Assembly: GCF_000380165.1 (NCBI RefSeq)
Contig: NZ_KB904713.1
Span: 45,639-109,638, forward strand
Direction of reading: 5' to 3'
From: Wenjunlia vitaminophila DSM 41686
GTDB lineage: Bacteria > Actinomycetota > Actinomycetes > Streptomycetales > Streptomycetaceae
Length of the DNA: 64,000 nucleotides
Shown here piece after piece: positions 1-9,800 of the stretch. The translations under genes and the position numbers were made by a program. The notes under the pieces were generated by a model, which was not told where the DNA came from, did not search any database, and saw only the letters and a list, made by a program, of their open reading frames with translations. Within the stretch, counting starts at the first letter, position 1, and each line of letters opens with the position of its first letter.

Positions 1-60
1 GGGAACAACGGGACCGCACCGGCGGAATCCAGCCCCACCAGCACCCAAGGGGCACCGGGG

Positions 61-90
61 CGGGCGGCGCGGAAACCCCCGCGCCGCCCG
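61..90. terminator. GC-rich hairpin, likely terminator of an upstream gene
   Basis: A perfect 12-bp inverted repeat (CGGGCGGCGCGG / CCGCGCCGCCCG) with a 6-nt loop lies in the non-coding left edge of the window. It has no T-run, which is common for actinomycete terminators. The gene it would serve is outside the window. Confidence 0.55.
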
Positions 91-207
91 CCCTCCGCCG
101 TGCCGCCCCGCCCCGCCCCGCCCCCCGCCTGACCAGCCGCCCGTCGGTCCCCCTCCCTGGCGCCGTGTATGTTCCGGAGCGCACGAGCCATGGAAGGGAC
201 AGAAGCG

Positions 208-810
208 GTGAACGAGAAGGTGGCCACTGCACTGGCCGGTGCGGCCCTGGCGGCGCTCGCCCTGGCGGGATGCGGCGGGGGCGACGACAACTCCAAGGAG
301 ATGGAGGCCTGGGCCAAGGACGTCTGCGGTTCGATGAAGACGCTCCTGGACCGGGCGGAGCAGGCCGAGAAGGACACCGGGGTGGTCAAGGAGGGCGAGA
401 AGCCGGCGGACCTCAAGAAGCGCCTCTCCCAGGACATGGACACCGCCGCGACCTCCTACCGTGAGCTGGCCGACGACGTGAACGGCGCCGGCCCGCCACC
501 GGTGGACGACGGCGAGCAGCTCCACCGCGACGCGGTCGAACAGCTCCGGAACTCCGCCAAGGCGTACGAGGACCTCAAGCAGCAGGTGGACGAGCTCGAC
601 ACCAAGAACCAGGGGAACTTCGCCGAGGGCCTCACCGACGTCAGCAAGGAGCAGCAGGCCCTGGGCAAGATGGACAGTGAGGCCCTGCGCAAGCTCGGCA
701 CCGGAGAGACCGGACGAGCCATGGCGGAACAGCCCGGCTGCAAGGCCTCCTCCTCGGCCCCGGAGGCGTCCTCCGACTCCGGAACGGCGTCGCAGGACGC
801 CGCCGACTGA
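208..810 (+). CDS. small secreted lipoprotein, function unknown
   Basis: Predicted 200-residue exported lipoprotein. The GTG start at 208 is chosen because GGAAGGGA at 192-199 is well spaced before it. The N-terminus is a short charged segment, a hydrophobic Ala/Leu stretch and a lipobox ALAGC with the lipidated Cys near residue 22, followed by a Gly/Asp linker. The mature part is a charged, probably helical domain (Glu/Lys/Gln-rich) with a CGSM motif soon after the lipobox and a later Cys near the end (PGCKAS), so one disulfide is possible. Such small secreted proteins are often seen near topA in Streptomyces; I know no function for them. It precedes the methyltransferase gene by 63 nt and could share its transcript. 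Confidence 0.8.
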   Translation: MNEKVATALAGAALAALALAGCGGGDDNSKEMEAWAKDVCGSMKTLLDRAEQAEKDTGVVKEGEKPADLKKRLSQDMDTAATSYRELADDVNGAGPPPVDDGEQLHRDAVEQLRNSAKAYEDLKQQVDELDTKNQGNFAEGLTDVSKEQQALGKMDSEALRKLGTGETGRAMAEQPGCKASSSAPEASSDSGTASQDAAD

Positions 811-873
811 CCGCGGCGTCCGCCCGTTCCCCCGAGCGCCCGCCGGCCACCGACTCGCTGGAGAACCCCCCGC

Positions 874-2442
874 ATGCACCGGCTGCCCAGCCCCAGCCCC
901 GCCACCTGCGCCGTCCTGCGCACCGCGCTGCGCCGCGCCGACTTCACCCCGGACGGTTGTCGGGACCTCCTCGGCGCCACCGCCTACGCGGCGCTGGCCA
1001 GGAACGAGGTGGTCCCCGCCCTGCGGGTCACCCACGGCGGCAGCCCGCTGGAGACCCTGCTGCGGTTGTTCCTGTTGGGGGCGGACGTGCCCCGCGAACA
1101 GGCGGAGGCCGCGCTGCCCGTCGAGCAGTGCCTGGCCGGCGGCTGGGTCGAGCCGGCCGGGGACGGGGCCGACCAGGACGCGGTGCGGGCCACCGTGGAC
1201 ATCCGTCCCTACGCGGGCGAGCCGGCACCGCGTCCCGGCGGGGCCGCCGCCGACTGGTGGATCGTGTCCGACCTCGGGTGTTCGGCTGGCGGTTCGGGCA
1301 GCGCGGGGCGGCCTGCCGACGTGGTCCTGGGGGCGTACGGGGCCTCGGCGACGCTGGCCGGGATCACCGTGCGCCGACCGGTGGGCACCGCCCTCGACAT
1401 CGGCACCGGCTCCGGTGTCCAGGCGCTGCACGCCTCGCGCCACGCGGGACGGGTCACCGCCACGGACGTCAACCCGCGAGCGCTGCACTTCGCCGCCCTG
1501 ACCCTGGCCCTGTCCGGGGTGGACAACGTGGACCTGGTGCGCGGGAGCCTGTTCGAGCCCGTGGGCGAGGCCCGCTACGACCTGGTCGTGGCCAATCCGC
1601 CGTACGTCATCTCGCCCGCGCCACCGACGTCCGTCCCCACCGCCGCGGTCCCGTCGCCCCTGACCAGGCACACCTACCGGGACGGGGGGATGGAGGGCGA
1701 CGACCTGTGCCGGACGCTGGTCACGCGGGCCGCCCACCACCTGGCCGACGGCGGCTACTGCCAGTTGCTGGCCAACTGGCAGCACGTCGAGGGGCAGGAC
1801 TGGCGGGACCGGCTCGCGGACTGGGTCCGCCCGACCGGGTGTGACGCGCTGGTGATCCAGCGTGAGGTGCAGGACCCGGCACAGTACGTCGAGCTGTGGC
1901 TCCGGGACAGTGGGGACCACCTCTCCGACCCGGCACGCTACGCCGCGCGTTACGACGCCTGGCTGGGCGGGTTCGAGCGGCAGCGGGTCAGTGGGATCGG
2001 CTTCGGATGGATCACCCTGCGCAGGTCCGGCGCGGACCACCCGGTCGTCCGGATCGAGGAGTGGCCGCACCCGGTGGAGCAGCCGCTGGGGGAGCATCTC
2101 GAACGCTGGTTCGACCGTCAGGACTTCCTGCGTGCCCACGACGACGCGGGACTGCTCACCTCCCGGCTGCGGCTCGCCGACGGGGTGGTCCAGGAGCAGG
2201 TCGGGGTCCCGGGCGCGGAGGACCCCGAGCACCTGGTGCTGCGGCACGAACGGGGGCTGCGCCGCGCGACGCGGGTGGACACGGTGGGCGCCGGGTTCGC
2301 CGGCGCGTGCGACGGGACCCTGCCCGCGGGCACCATCCTGGACGCCATCGCCCAGTTGATCGGGGAGGACCCGGTACTGCTGCGGGACAGGACTCCGGAC
2401 ACCATCCGCCTCCTGGTGGAGCAGGGCTTCCTGGAGCCGTGA
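874..2442 (+). CDS. class I SAM-dependent methyltransferase (HemK/PrmC-like, with extra domains)
   Basis: 522-residue protein, probably an N-methyltransferase of the HemK/PrmC type. The SAM-binding motif DIGTGSGVQALHA lies near residues 174-186 and the catalytic NPPY motif is at residues 241-244, which is diagnostic for methylation of a planar amide or amine nitrogen. An N-terminal region of about 150 residues (winged-helix-like in family members) precedes the catalytic domain, and a C-terminal domain follows from about residue 390. This long architecture is typical of actinobacteria and differs from true PrmC, so the target (protein, RNA or DNA) is uncertain. The ATG at 874 has only a weak upstream GGAG. 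It ends 18 nt from the convergent DUF2752 gene. Confidence 0.85.
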   Translation: MHRLPSPSPATCAVLRTALRRADFTPDGCRDLLGATAYAALARNEVVPALRVTHGGSPLETLLRLFLLGADVPREQAEAALPVEQCLAGGWVEPAGDGADQDAVRATVDIRPYAGEPAPRPGGAAADWWIVSDLGCSAGGSGSAGRPADVVLGAYGASATLAGITVRRPVGTALDIGTGSGVQALHASRHAGRVTATDVNPRALHFAALTLALSGVDNVDLVRGSLFEPVGEARYDLVVANPPYVISPAPPTSVPTAAVPSPLTRHTYRDGGMEGDDLCRTLVTRAAHHLADGGYCQLLANWQHVEGQDWRDRLADWVRPTGCDALVIQREVQDPAQYVELWLRDSGDHLSDPARYAARYDAWLGGFERQRVSGIGFGWITLRRSGADHPVVRIEEWPHPVEQPLGEHLERWFDRQDFLRAHDDAGLLTSRLRLADGVVQEQVGVPGAEDPEHLVLRHERGLRRATRVDTVGAGFAGACDGTLPAGTILDAIAQLIGEDPVLLRDRTPDTIRLLVEQGFLEP

Positions 2443-2460
2443 GCCGGGCGGGGCGCCAGC

Positions 2461-2913
2461 TCACCACAGGTTCCGGGTCACACCCCAGACGGCCGCGAGG
2501 AGGAGCACCGACGCCGTGCCCCGGGCGCCCAGACGGAAGCGGTAGCGCCGGCCGCGGAGCCCCTCGACCAGCCAGCGCGCGACGAGCACCGCCACCAGGG
2601 GGGTGACGAGCAGCAGCGCGGCGTTGTCGTGCCAGGCGGCCACCAGGTCGACGTGGAGCAGGTCGTAGGTCATCCGGGTGCCGCCGCAGGCGGGGCAGTC
2701 GAGTCCGGTGAGCCAGTTGAACGGGCAGCGGGGGAGCAGCGAGCCCGACTCGTGGGGGTTCGTCCCCCAGAGGTAGACGCAGCCGGCGAGCCCGGCCAGC
2801 AGCAGCCCGATCGGTGCCGCGGCCGGGTGGGTGAGGCGCCTGCGCAGCCCGTGGCGGGCGGTGTTGACCCGTTGGCGCAGCCGCCCCCCGGGGGCTCCGG
2901 CGTCAACCGCCAC
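2461..2913 (-). CDS. DUF2752 membrane protein
   Basis: 150-residue integral membrane protein of the DUF2752 family. Three hydrophobic segments are visible: one before the signature, one after HDNAALLL and one at the C-terminus. The family hallmark is a Cys/Trp-rich stretch, here [19 protein letters not shown], with three Cys that could bind metal or form a disulfide. The N-terminal 35 residues are basic. The gene starts 11 nt inside the end of the upstream TM2 gene on the same strand, so the two are almost certainly co-transcribed. Pairing of TM2 and DUF2752 proteins is common in actinobacteria; the function is unknown. Confidence 0.8.
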   Translation of the reverse strand: MAVDAGAPGGRLRQRVNTARHGLRRRLTHPAAAPIGLLLAGLAGCVYLWGTNPHESGSLLPRCPFNWLTGLDCPACGGTRMTYDLLHVDLVAAWHDNAALLLVTPLVAVLVARWLVEGLRGRRYRFRLGARGTASVLLLAAVWGVTRNLW

Positions 2914-3373
2914 GGAGCGGGCGCCCCTGGGCGTCGGTGACCGTGCCGCTGGTGAGGATGATGATCCCGTCGATCAGGGCCCATATGCCCAGGCCGCCGC
3001 AGGTCAGTAGCTGCGCCACGGCCATTCCGGTGTGGCCGGTGTAGAAGCGGCCGACGCCGAAGCACCCGAGGAAGATCTGGAGGAGGCCGGCGGTGGTCTT
3101 CGACTTGTCCGAGTAGGGACGGCCGTAGGGGTCGTAGCCGTACGGCGCCATGGGGTCCCCGTACCCGGGCGGGTACCCGGGGTATCCCGCCGGCCCGGGG
3201 TACCCGTAACCCCCCGGCGCATACCCTCCCGGTGCGTAACCACCCGCGACGGGCCCGGGCTGTCCGTACCCCGCCCCGTAACCCGGCTGGCCCGGGTCCG
3301 CCGGTGGCGGCGGGGTGGAACCGTCGGGGGCGGAGTGGGGTGGCGGTGGGCCGAAAGGTGATTGATCGGACAT
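2903..3373 (-). CDS. TM2 domain membrane protein with Pro/Gly/Tyr-rich N-terminus
   Basis: 156-residue protein. Residues 1-95 are a disordered stretch rich in Pro, Gly and Tyr, with repeats such as [17 protein letters not shown]. The C-terminal 60 residues form a TM2 domain: two membrane helices, with [18 protein letters not shown] and the Asp-containing [13 protein letters not shown] typical of the family. A good ribosome site (GGAGG) precedes the ATG. The proline-rich cytoplasmic tail suggests interaction with other membrane or envelope proteins, but no function is established. It heads a two-gene operon with the DUF2752 gene and is divergent from topA. Confidence 0.85.
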   Translation of the reverse strand: MSDQSPFGPPPPHSAPDGSTPPPPADPGQPGYGAGYGQPGPVAGGYAPGGYAPGGYGYPGPAGYPGYPPGYGDPMAPYGYDPYGRPYSDKSKTTAGLLQIFLGCFGVGRFYTGHTGMAVAQLLTCGGLGIWALIDGIIILTSGTVTDAQGRPLRGG

Positions 3374-3482
3374 GGACAGCCTCCGTATCGCTCGTCTGCC
3401 ATCATCTTTTCAGGGGAGTGACGCCGCTGGGTGGGGGGCTCGGTTCCCGGCGCCCAACCAGTACGGGGACGGCGCCGAATCC

Positions 3483-3512
3483 GCACCGACGCACCGACGC
3501 ACCGACGCACCG
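3483..3512. repeat. 8-bp tandem repeat (GCACCGAC, 3.75 copies)
   Basis: The unit GCACCGAC is repeated perfectly three times and followed by GCACCG within the 468-nt gap between the TM2 gene and topA. The rest of this gap (3374-3841) holds no credible gene and should carry both divergent promoters. Confidence 0.8.
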
Positions 3513-3770
3513 TCAGCGCCGGCTCCCCGGGCGTCGGTCCGGGCCGGTCGGCACGGCGCCCCGCCCCGTCCCGCGGTTCCCCGCCGCACCCGGAGGCGGC
3601 CGGTCGGGCTCCGTGGGCAGACCGGCGGGTCTCGGCCCCCGATCGCACATAAAGCCGATCTTAGACAATGTGTGTCTGTATGATGACGAATCGGACATGG
3701 GCGGCGGTCCGTGCGGCATGAATACCGGTTGTCGGGTTACCGTTCGAGTGGCGTTGTGGGCTTTTCCCGT

Positions 3771-3776
3771 TTGACA
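3771..3776 (+). promoter_or_regulatory. candidate -35 box for topA
   Basis: A consensus TTGACA lies 66 nt before the topA start in a relatively AT-rich patch. No convincing -10 box is found at 16-18 nt, so this is only a weak promoter candidate. A second AT-rich patch with TATGAT at 3679-3684 is an alternative. Confidence 0.25.
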
Positions 3777-3841
3777 CGGGGGGCTGGGTTACGGTCACAC
3801 TCCGCGACGTCACCCTTTTCGACCCGGAGAGAAGAGCGAAG

Positions 3842-6760
3842 TTGTCCCCGACCAGCGAGACCGCGCGCAACGGCCGCCGACTCGTCATCGTCGAGTCGCC
3901 GGCCAAGGCGAAGACGATCAAGGGCTACCTGGGCCCTGGCTACGTGGTCGAAGCCAGTGTGGGGCACATCCGCGACCTGCCCAACGGGGCCGCCGAAGTG
4001 CCCGCCAAGTACAAGAGCGAGCCGTGGGCCCGCCTCGGCGTGAACGTGGACCGGGACTTCGAGCCGATCTATGTCGTGAACAGCGACAAGAAGGCCCAGG
4101 TCACCAAGCTCAAGAGCCTGCTCGCCGACGCTGACGAGCTCTTCCTCGCCACGGACGAGGACCGCGAGGGCGAGGCGATCGCCTGGCACCTGCAGGAGGT
4201 GCTCAAGCCCAAGGTCCCGGTCCGCCGGATGGTCTTCCACGAGATCACCAAGGACGCGATCCAGCAGGCCGTCGCCAACCCGCGTGACCTGAACAAGCGT
4301 CTGGTGGACGCCCAGGAGACCCGTCGCATCCTGGACCGCCTCTACGGCTACGAGGTCTCCCCCGTGCTGTGGAAGAAGGTCATGCCGCGTCTCTCGGCGG
4401 GGCGGGTGCAGTCGGTGGCGACCCGCCTGGTGGTGGAGCGGGAGAGGGAGCGCATGGCGTTCACCTCCGCCGAGTACTGGGACCTGACGGCGACCTTCGC
4501 CACCGGTCGGGCCGGTGACGTCTCGGACCCCGGCACGTTCGGAGCCCGGCTGACCTCGGTGGACGGCACCCGGGTCGCCCAGGGCCGCGACTTCGGCCCC
4601 GACGGACGGCTCAAGTCCGCGGCGCGGGTGCTGCACCTGGACGAGCAGGCGGCCAGGGGGCTCGCCGCGGCCCTGCAGGGCGTGGAGTTCGGCGTGCGCG
4701 GGGTGGAGTCCAAGCCGTACCGCCGCAGCCCCTACGCGCCGTTCCGCACCACCACCCTGCAGCAGGAGGCGTCCCGCAAGCTGGGCTTCGGCGCCAAGCG
4801 CGCCATGCAGGTCGCGCAGCGGCTGTACGAGAACGGCCACATCACCTACATGCGGACCGACTCCACGACCCTCTCGGCGACCGCGGTGACGGCTGCGCGG
4901 GCGCAGGTGGAGCAGCTCTACGGCCGTGACTACCTGCCGGACGCGCCGCGCACCTACGCCGGCAAGGTGAAGAACGCCCAGGAGGCGCACGAGGCGATCC
5001 GTCCTTCGGGGGACCGTTTCCGCACCCCCGCCGAGACGGGTCTGTCCGGGGACGAGTTCCGGCTGTACGAGCTGATCTGGATGCGCACCGTCGCCTCCCA
5101 GATGAAGGACGCCGTGGGCCAGTCGGTGACGGTGCGGGTCGGCGGACGGACCGGGGACGGACGGGAAGCGGAGTTCTCCGCCTCCGGCAAGATCATCACC
5201 TTCCACGGCTTCCTGAAGGCGTACGTCGAGGGCCGGGACGACCCCGAGGCGGAGCTGGACGACCGGGAGCGCCGGCTGCCGCAGGTCACCGAGGGCGATG
5301 AGCTGACCGCGGACGCCATCACCGCCGACGGCCACTCCACCAAGCCCCCGGCCCGTTACACCGAGGCCAGCCTGGTCAAGGAGCTCGAGGAGCGGGAGAT
5401 CGGTCGCCCCTCCACCTACGCGACGATCCTGGGCACGATCCTGGACCGCGGCTACGTGTTCAAGAAGGGCACGGCCCTGGTCCCGTCGTTCCTGTCGTTC
5501 GCCGTCGTCGGGCTGCTGGAGAAGCACTTCGGCCGTCTGGTCGACTACGACTTCACCGCCCGGATGGAGGACGACCTCGACCGCATCGCCCGGGGCGAGG
5601 CGCAGGCCGTGCCGTGGCTGCGCCGCTTCTACTTCGGCACCGACCAGGAGGGGCCGGAGGCCGGCTCCGCCGCCGACGTGGCCGGTGACCACCTCGGCGG
5701 GCTCAAGGAACTGGTGACCGACCTGGGGGCGATCGACGCCCGCGAGGTCTCCTCGTTCCCCGTCGGGGACGGCATCGTGCTGCGGGTGGGCCGCTACGGC
5801 CCCTACGTCGAGAAGGGCGGCAAGGAGGGGCAGCGTGCCGACGTCCCGGACGACCTGCCGCCGGACGAGCTGACCGTCGAGCTCGCCGAGGAGCTGCTGG
5901 CCAAGCCGAGCGGCGACCGGCTGCTGGGCGAGGACCCGCGCACCGGGCGCCCGATCGTGGCCAAGGACGGGCGCTACGGGCCGTACGTCACCGAGGTGCT
6001 CCCCGAGGACACCCCCAAGACCGGCAAGCACGCCGTCAAGCCACGCACCGCGTCGCTGTTCAAGTCGATGGCACTGGACACGGTCACGCTCCAGGACGCG
6101 CTGAAGCTGTTCGACCTGCCGCGGGTGGTCGGGGTGGACCCGGCGTCCGGCGAGGAGATCACCGCGCAGAACGGGCGCTACGGCCCCTACCTGAAGAAGG
6201 GCACCGACTCCCGTTCGCTGCAGGACGAGGAGCAGCTCTTCACGGTGACGCTTGAGGAGGCGCTCGCCCTGTACGCGCAGCCCAAGCAGCGCGGACGGGC
6301 GGCGGCCAAGCCGCCGTTGAAGGAGCTGGGCAACGACCCGGTGACCCAGCGCCCCGTGGTGGTCAAGGACGGTCGCTTCGGCCCCTACGTCACCGACGGC
6401 GAGACCAACGCGACGCTGCGCCGGGACGACGACGTGGAGACGATCACGCCCGAGCGCGGCTACGAGCTGTTGGCGGAGAAGCGGGCCAAGGGGCCGGCCA
6501 AGAAGACGGTGAAGAAGGCCGCGGCCAAGAAGTCCACGGCCAAGAAGACGGCGACGAAGAAGACCGCCGCGAAGAAGACCACCCCGTCCACGGCCAAGAA
6601 GACCGCCGCCGCGAAGACGACGGCCAAGAAGGCACCCGCGAAGAAGTCCGCCGCGGGTGGGTCGGCGGCCAAGCGGGGGACCGCCAGGACCGCGGCCGCC
6701 GGGCGGAGCACCGCCAACGAGGTCGTCGTGCCCAGCTCGAAGGGGACGGACCCCCACTGA
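3842..6760 (+). CDS. topA: DNA topoisomerase I with lysine-rich tail
   Basis: 972-residue type IA topoisomerase that relaxes negative supercoils through a transient 5'-phosphotyrosine link. The Toprim domain opens with VIVESPAKAKTI and carries DEDREGEAIAWHL near residue 105. The active-site Tyr is Y336 in HITYMRTDS. Several C-terminal repeats of the DGRYGPYV type follow, and residues 885-950 are a histone-H1-like tail of KK(T/A)AAKK repeats seen in actinobacterial TopA, thought to add non-specific DNA binding and processivity. The start is TTG, supported by GGAGAGAAG just upstream and by alignment of VIVESPAKAKT near the N-terminus as usual. It lacks the zinc fingers of the E. coli enzyme. 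Confidence 0.97.
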   Translation: MSPTSETARNGRRLVIVESPAKAKTIKGYLGPGYVVEASVGHIRDLPNGAAEVPAKYKSEPWARLGVNVDRDFEPIYVVNSDKKAQVTKLKSLLADADELFLATDEDREGEAIAWHLQEVLKPKVPVRRMVFHEITKDAIQQAVANPRDLNKRLVDAQETRRILDRLYGYEVSPVLWKKVMPRLSAGRVQSVATRLVVERERERMAFTSAEYWDLTATFATGRAGDVSDPGTFGARLTSVDGTRVAQGRDFGPDGRLKSAARVLHLDEQAARGLAAALQGVEFGVRGVESKPYRRSPYAPFRTTTLQQEASRKLGFGAKRAMQVAQRLYENGHITYMRTDSTTLSATAVTAARAQVEQLYGRDYLPDAPRTYAGKVKNAQEAHEAIRPSGDRFRTPAETGLSGDEFRLYELIWMRTVASQMKDAVGQSVTVRVGGRTGDGREAEFSASGKIITFHGFLKAYVEGRDDPEAELDDRERRLPQVTEGDELTADAITADGHSTKPPARYTEASLVKELEEREIGRPSTYATILGTILDRGYVFKKGTALVPSFLSFAVVGLLEKHFGRLVDYDFTARMEDDLDRIARGEAQAVPWLRRFYFGTDQEGPEAGSAADVAGDHLGGLKELVTDLGAIDAREVSSFPVGDGIVLRVGRYGPYVEKGGKEGQRADVPDDLPPDELTVELAEELLAKPSGDRLLGEDPRTGRPIVAKDGRYGPYVTEVLPEDTPKTGKHAVKPRTASLFKSMALDTVTLQDALKLFDLPRVVGVDPASGEEITAQNGRYGPYLKKGTDSRSLQDEEQLFTVTLEEALALYAQPKQRGRAAAKPPLKELGNDPVTQRPVVVKDGRFGPYVTDGETNATLRRDDDVETITPERGYELLAEKRAKGPAKKTVKKAAAKKSTAKKTATKKTAAKKTTPSTAKKTAAAKTTAKKAPAKKSAAGGSAAKRGTARTAAAGRSTANEVVVPSSKGTDPH

Positions 6761-6839
6761 TCCGCACCCCCGGCGACTGTCGTCCGTTTGTTCGGCCAGC
6801 CCCCGACGGGAAGGAGTACGCGCCGGATAGGCTGGCGGA

Positions 6840-9800
6840 ATGACGCGTGCCGACCAGCCCACGGACGTGACCGGACAGACCAACGACGCTGGCGCCGACG
6901 CCCTCACCGCCGACGCCCGTGACCGCGCCGTCGGAGCCCTGCTACGCATCCCCGCCCTGCGCAAGTTGTGGACGGCGCAGCTCCTGGGGGGCATCGGTGA
7001 CCGGCTCGCGCTGCTGGCGCTGGTCGTGCTCGCCGTCCAGGCGGCCGGGGCAGCCCTGTCGTTCGGCGGCGAGTACGGGGGCGTGGCGGTCGCGGTCGCC
7101 CTGGTGTTCGCAGCCAGGCTGTCGGGCATCCTGCTCATCGGCGTGGTGCTGCTCGGGCCGGTGTCCACTCTCACCGCGCCGGAGGGCCCCCTCGACCGAC
7201 GCTGGACCATGATCGGCTCAGACGTGCTGCGGGTGCTCCTGCTGGTCTGCGCCCCGCTGTGGGTCTCCTGGACCGAGTCCTCGGCCGTGGTGTGGCTGTT
7301 GGTCACCGCGTTCCTCGTGGGGGCGGCCGAACGGGTGTGGACCGTGTCCAAGGACAGCGTCACCCCCGCCCTGCTGCCCGGCACCCCGCCCGAGCCACTG
7401 GCCGCCAGGGTCGCCATCGCCGGCCTGACCGACGCCCCGGACCAGACCGTGCGCCCCGCCGACGCCGCCGCACCCACCGTGCGCGTCCCGGTCGAGGACG
7501 GTGCCGCGGGCCAGCCCGCCGGGACGTCCCCAGGAACCGCACCGGCAGGGGCCGCCGGAGGCCTGGCAGTACCCACCAAGCCCGGTCAGGAGGCCGCAGC
7601 CGCCAGCCCCGGTCCGAAGACCGCCCAACCCAGTCAGAAGGCCGCGAAACCGGCGAAGGCGCCCAGGAAGCCCGGTGTCGTCGTCCGCCCGCCCGCCGAG
7701 CACCTCGACGCGCTGCGTCGACTGGACCTGCGGACCGGCTACGGCGCCCTGCCGGCAGCCGCCGCGGTCCTCATCGGCATCACCCTGATCAGCAACCTGT
7801 TCGCCGTCGGCATCGACTGGTTCCACACCCACCAGGTCGCGCTCGCCACCTACACCGCCGCGGGTCTCTTCGCCGCGTCCGTCGCCGTTCTGTACCTGCT
7901 GGAGCTGCCCGAGGCCAGCGGCCCGCGGCTCCGTTCCCCGCTGGAGGGCCTGCGGCTGCGCGGGCAGGGCCAGTCCGCTCCCGGGCACGGGGGTGCCGGG
8001 GCGAAGGGCCGCACCGGCTCCGTCCCCGTCCTGGTCCTGAGCACCGCCGCCACGTGCGCGGCCGTCGCCGCCGCGGTGGCGGTCGCCGTGCTGCACGCCG
8101 CCGACCTCGGCGGCGGGCCGATCGCCTACGGGCTGCTGGTGCTGGCGCTGACCGGCGGATCGGTCGTCGGAGCCCGGACGGCGCAGCGCCTGCTGCCCGG
8201 TTTCTCCCAGCGTCGGCTGTTCGCCCTCGCCATCGCCGTGGTCGGTTCGGCGTTGTTCGTCGCCGGGCTCGTCCCCGACCTGACCACCGTGCTGCTGCTG
8301 GCGCTGCTGGCCGGCTACGGCCTGGGTGTGGTCGCCAACACCGGCCACCGACTGCTGGACCTGGAGGTCGAGGAGGCCCAGCGGGGCCGGCTCACGGCCC
8401 ACCTGCACGCCGTGGTCCGGCTCTGCACCGGTGTCACGGTCGTGGGCGGCCCCCTGCTGGCCGCCGCGATCGGACCGCACCGGGTGGAGGAGGGCGCGTT
8501 CACCTTCGACCACGGCGGCGCCTCCTTCGTCCTGATCCTCATCGGGGCGCTGTTGCTGCCGGTCGCCGCGGTGGCCCTGGGCCGCACCGACCACCGCAGG
8601 GGCGTCCCGCTGCGCCGGGACCTGTGGGAAGCGGTGCGCGGTGGGGCCGAGCCGAGGACCCGTCCCGCGCCCACCGGCTACTTCCTCGCCATCGAGGGCG
8701 GGGACGGCGCGGGTAAGTCCACCCAGGTCGAGATGCTGGCCGAGTGGGTTCGCAACAAGGGGCACGAGGTCGTGGTGACCCGCGAGCCGGGCGCCACCGC
8801 GGTCGGCAAGCGACTGCGGTCCATCCTCCTCGACGTCTCCACCACCGGGATCTCCCACCGCACCGAGGCCCTGCTCTACGCCGCCGACCGCGCCGAACAC
8901 ATCGAGTCGGTGGTCCGGCCTGCGCTCGCCCGTGGGGCCGTGGTGATCAGCGACCGTTACATCGACTCCTCGGTGGCGTACCAGGGCGCGGGCCGTGACC
9001 TGTCGCCGGTCGAGGTGGCCCGGATCTCCCGGTGGGCCACGGACGGCCTGGTGCCCCACCTCACCGTGCTCCTGGACATCGCGCCCGAGACCGCACGGGA
9101 ACGGTTCACCGAGGCCCCCGACCGGCTGGAGTCCGAGTCGGCCGAGTTCCACCAGCGGGTGCGGAACGGCTTCCTGGCACTGGCCTCCGCCGACCCGTCC
9201 CGCTACCTCGTGGTGGACGCCGGGCAGGACCCGGACGACGTGGCCACCACCATCCGGCACCGCCTCGACCGCGACCTCCCGCTGTCCGAGCAGGAGATCC
9301 GGGCACGCGCCGAGGCCGAACGCCGGGCGGCCGAGGAGGCGCGGCGGCGCGCCGAGGAGGAGGCCAGGCGGAAGGCCGAGGAGGAGCGCCTGGAACGCGA
9401 GCGGCAGGAGCAGCTCGCCCGGCTGCGCGCGGAGGCCGAGGAGCGCCGGCGTGCCGAGGCGGAGGAGGCCCGCCGCAAGGAGGAGGAGCGCAAGGCGGAG
9501 GAGGCCAGGCGCCTCGCCGCCGAGGCCCGCCGACTGGCCGAGGAGGAGGCCCGCCGCAGGGAGGCCGAGGAGAAGGCCCGCCGCGAGCAGGAGGAGCGGG
9601 CGCGTCGCCAGGCCGAGGAGGAGGCCAGGCTCCGCCAGGAGGCCGAGGAGCGGCGCCTGGAGAAGCAGCGCAAGGCCGAGGAGGCGCTGCTGCGCGCGGA
9701 GGAGGCCCGCCGACTCGCCGAGGAGGAGGCCCGCCGCCAGGCGGAGGCCGAACGCCTGGAGACCGCCCGCCGCGAGGCCGAGCGGCGTGCCGAGGCCGAG

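Noticed and set aside
110-127. CCGCCCC repeat run as a simple-sequence element
   Set aside because: A short C/G run of this kind is common in such GC-rich intergenic DNA and carries no further structure.
3737-7579. 1280-codon open frame on the minus strand across topA
   Set aside because: It is antisense to topA and tmk; its Arg/Gly/Val/Leu-biased composition is the usual shadow of a GC-rich gene.
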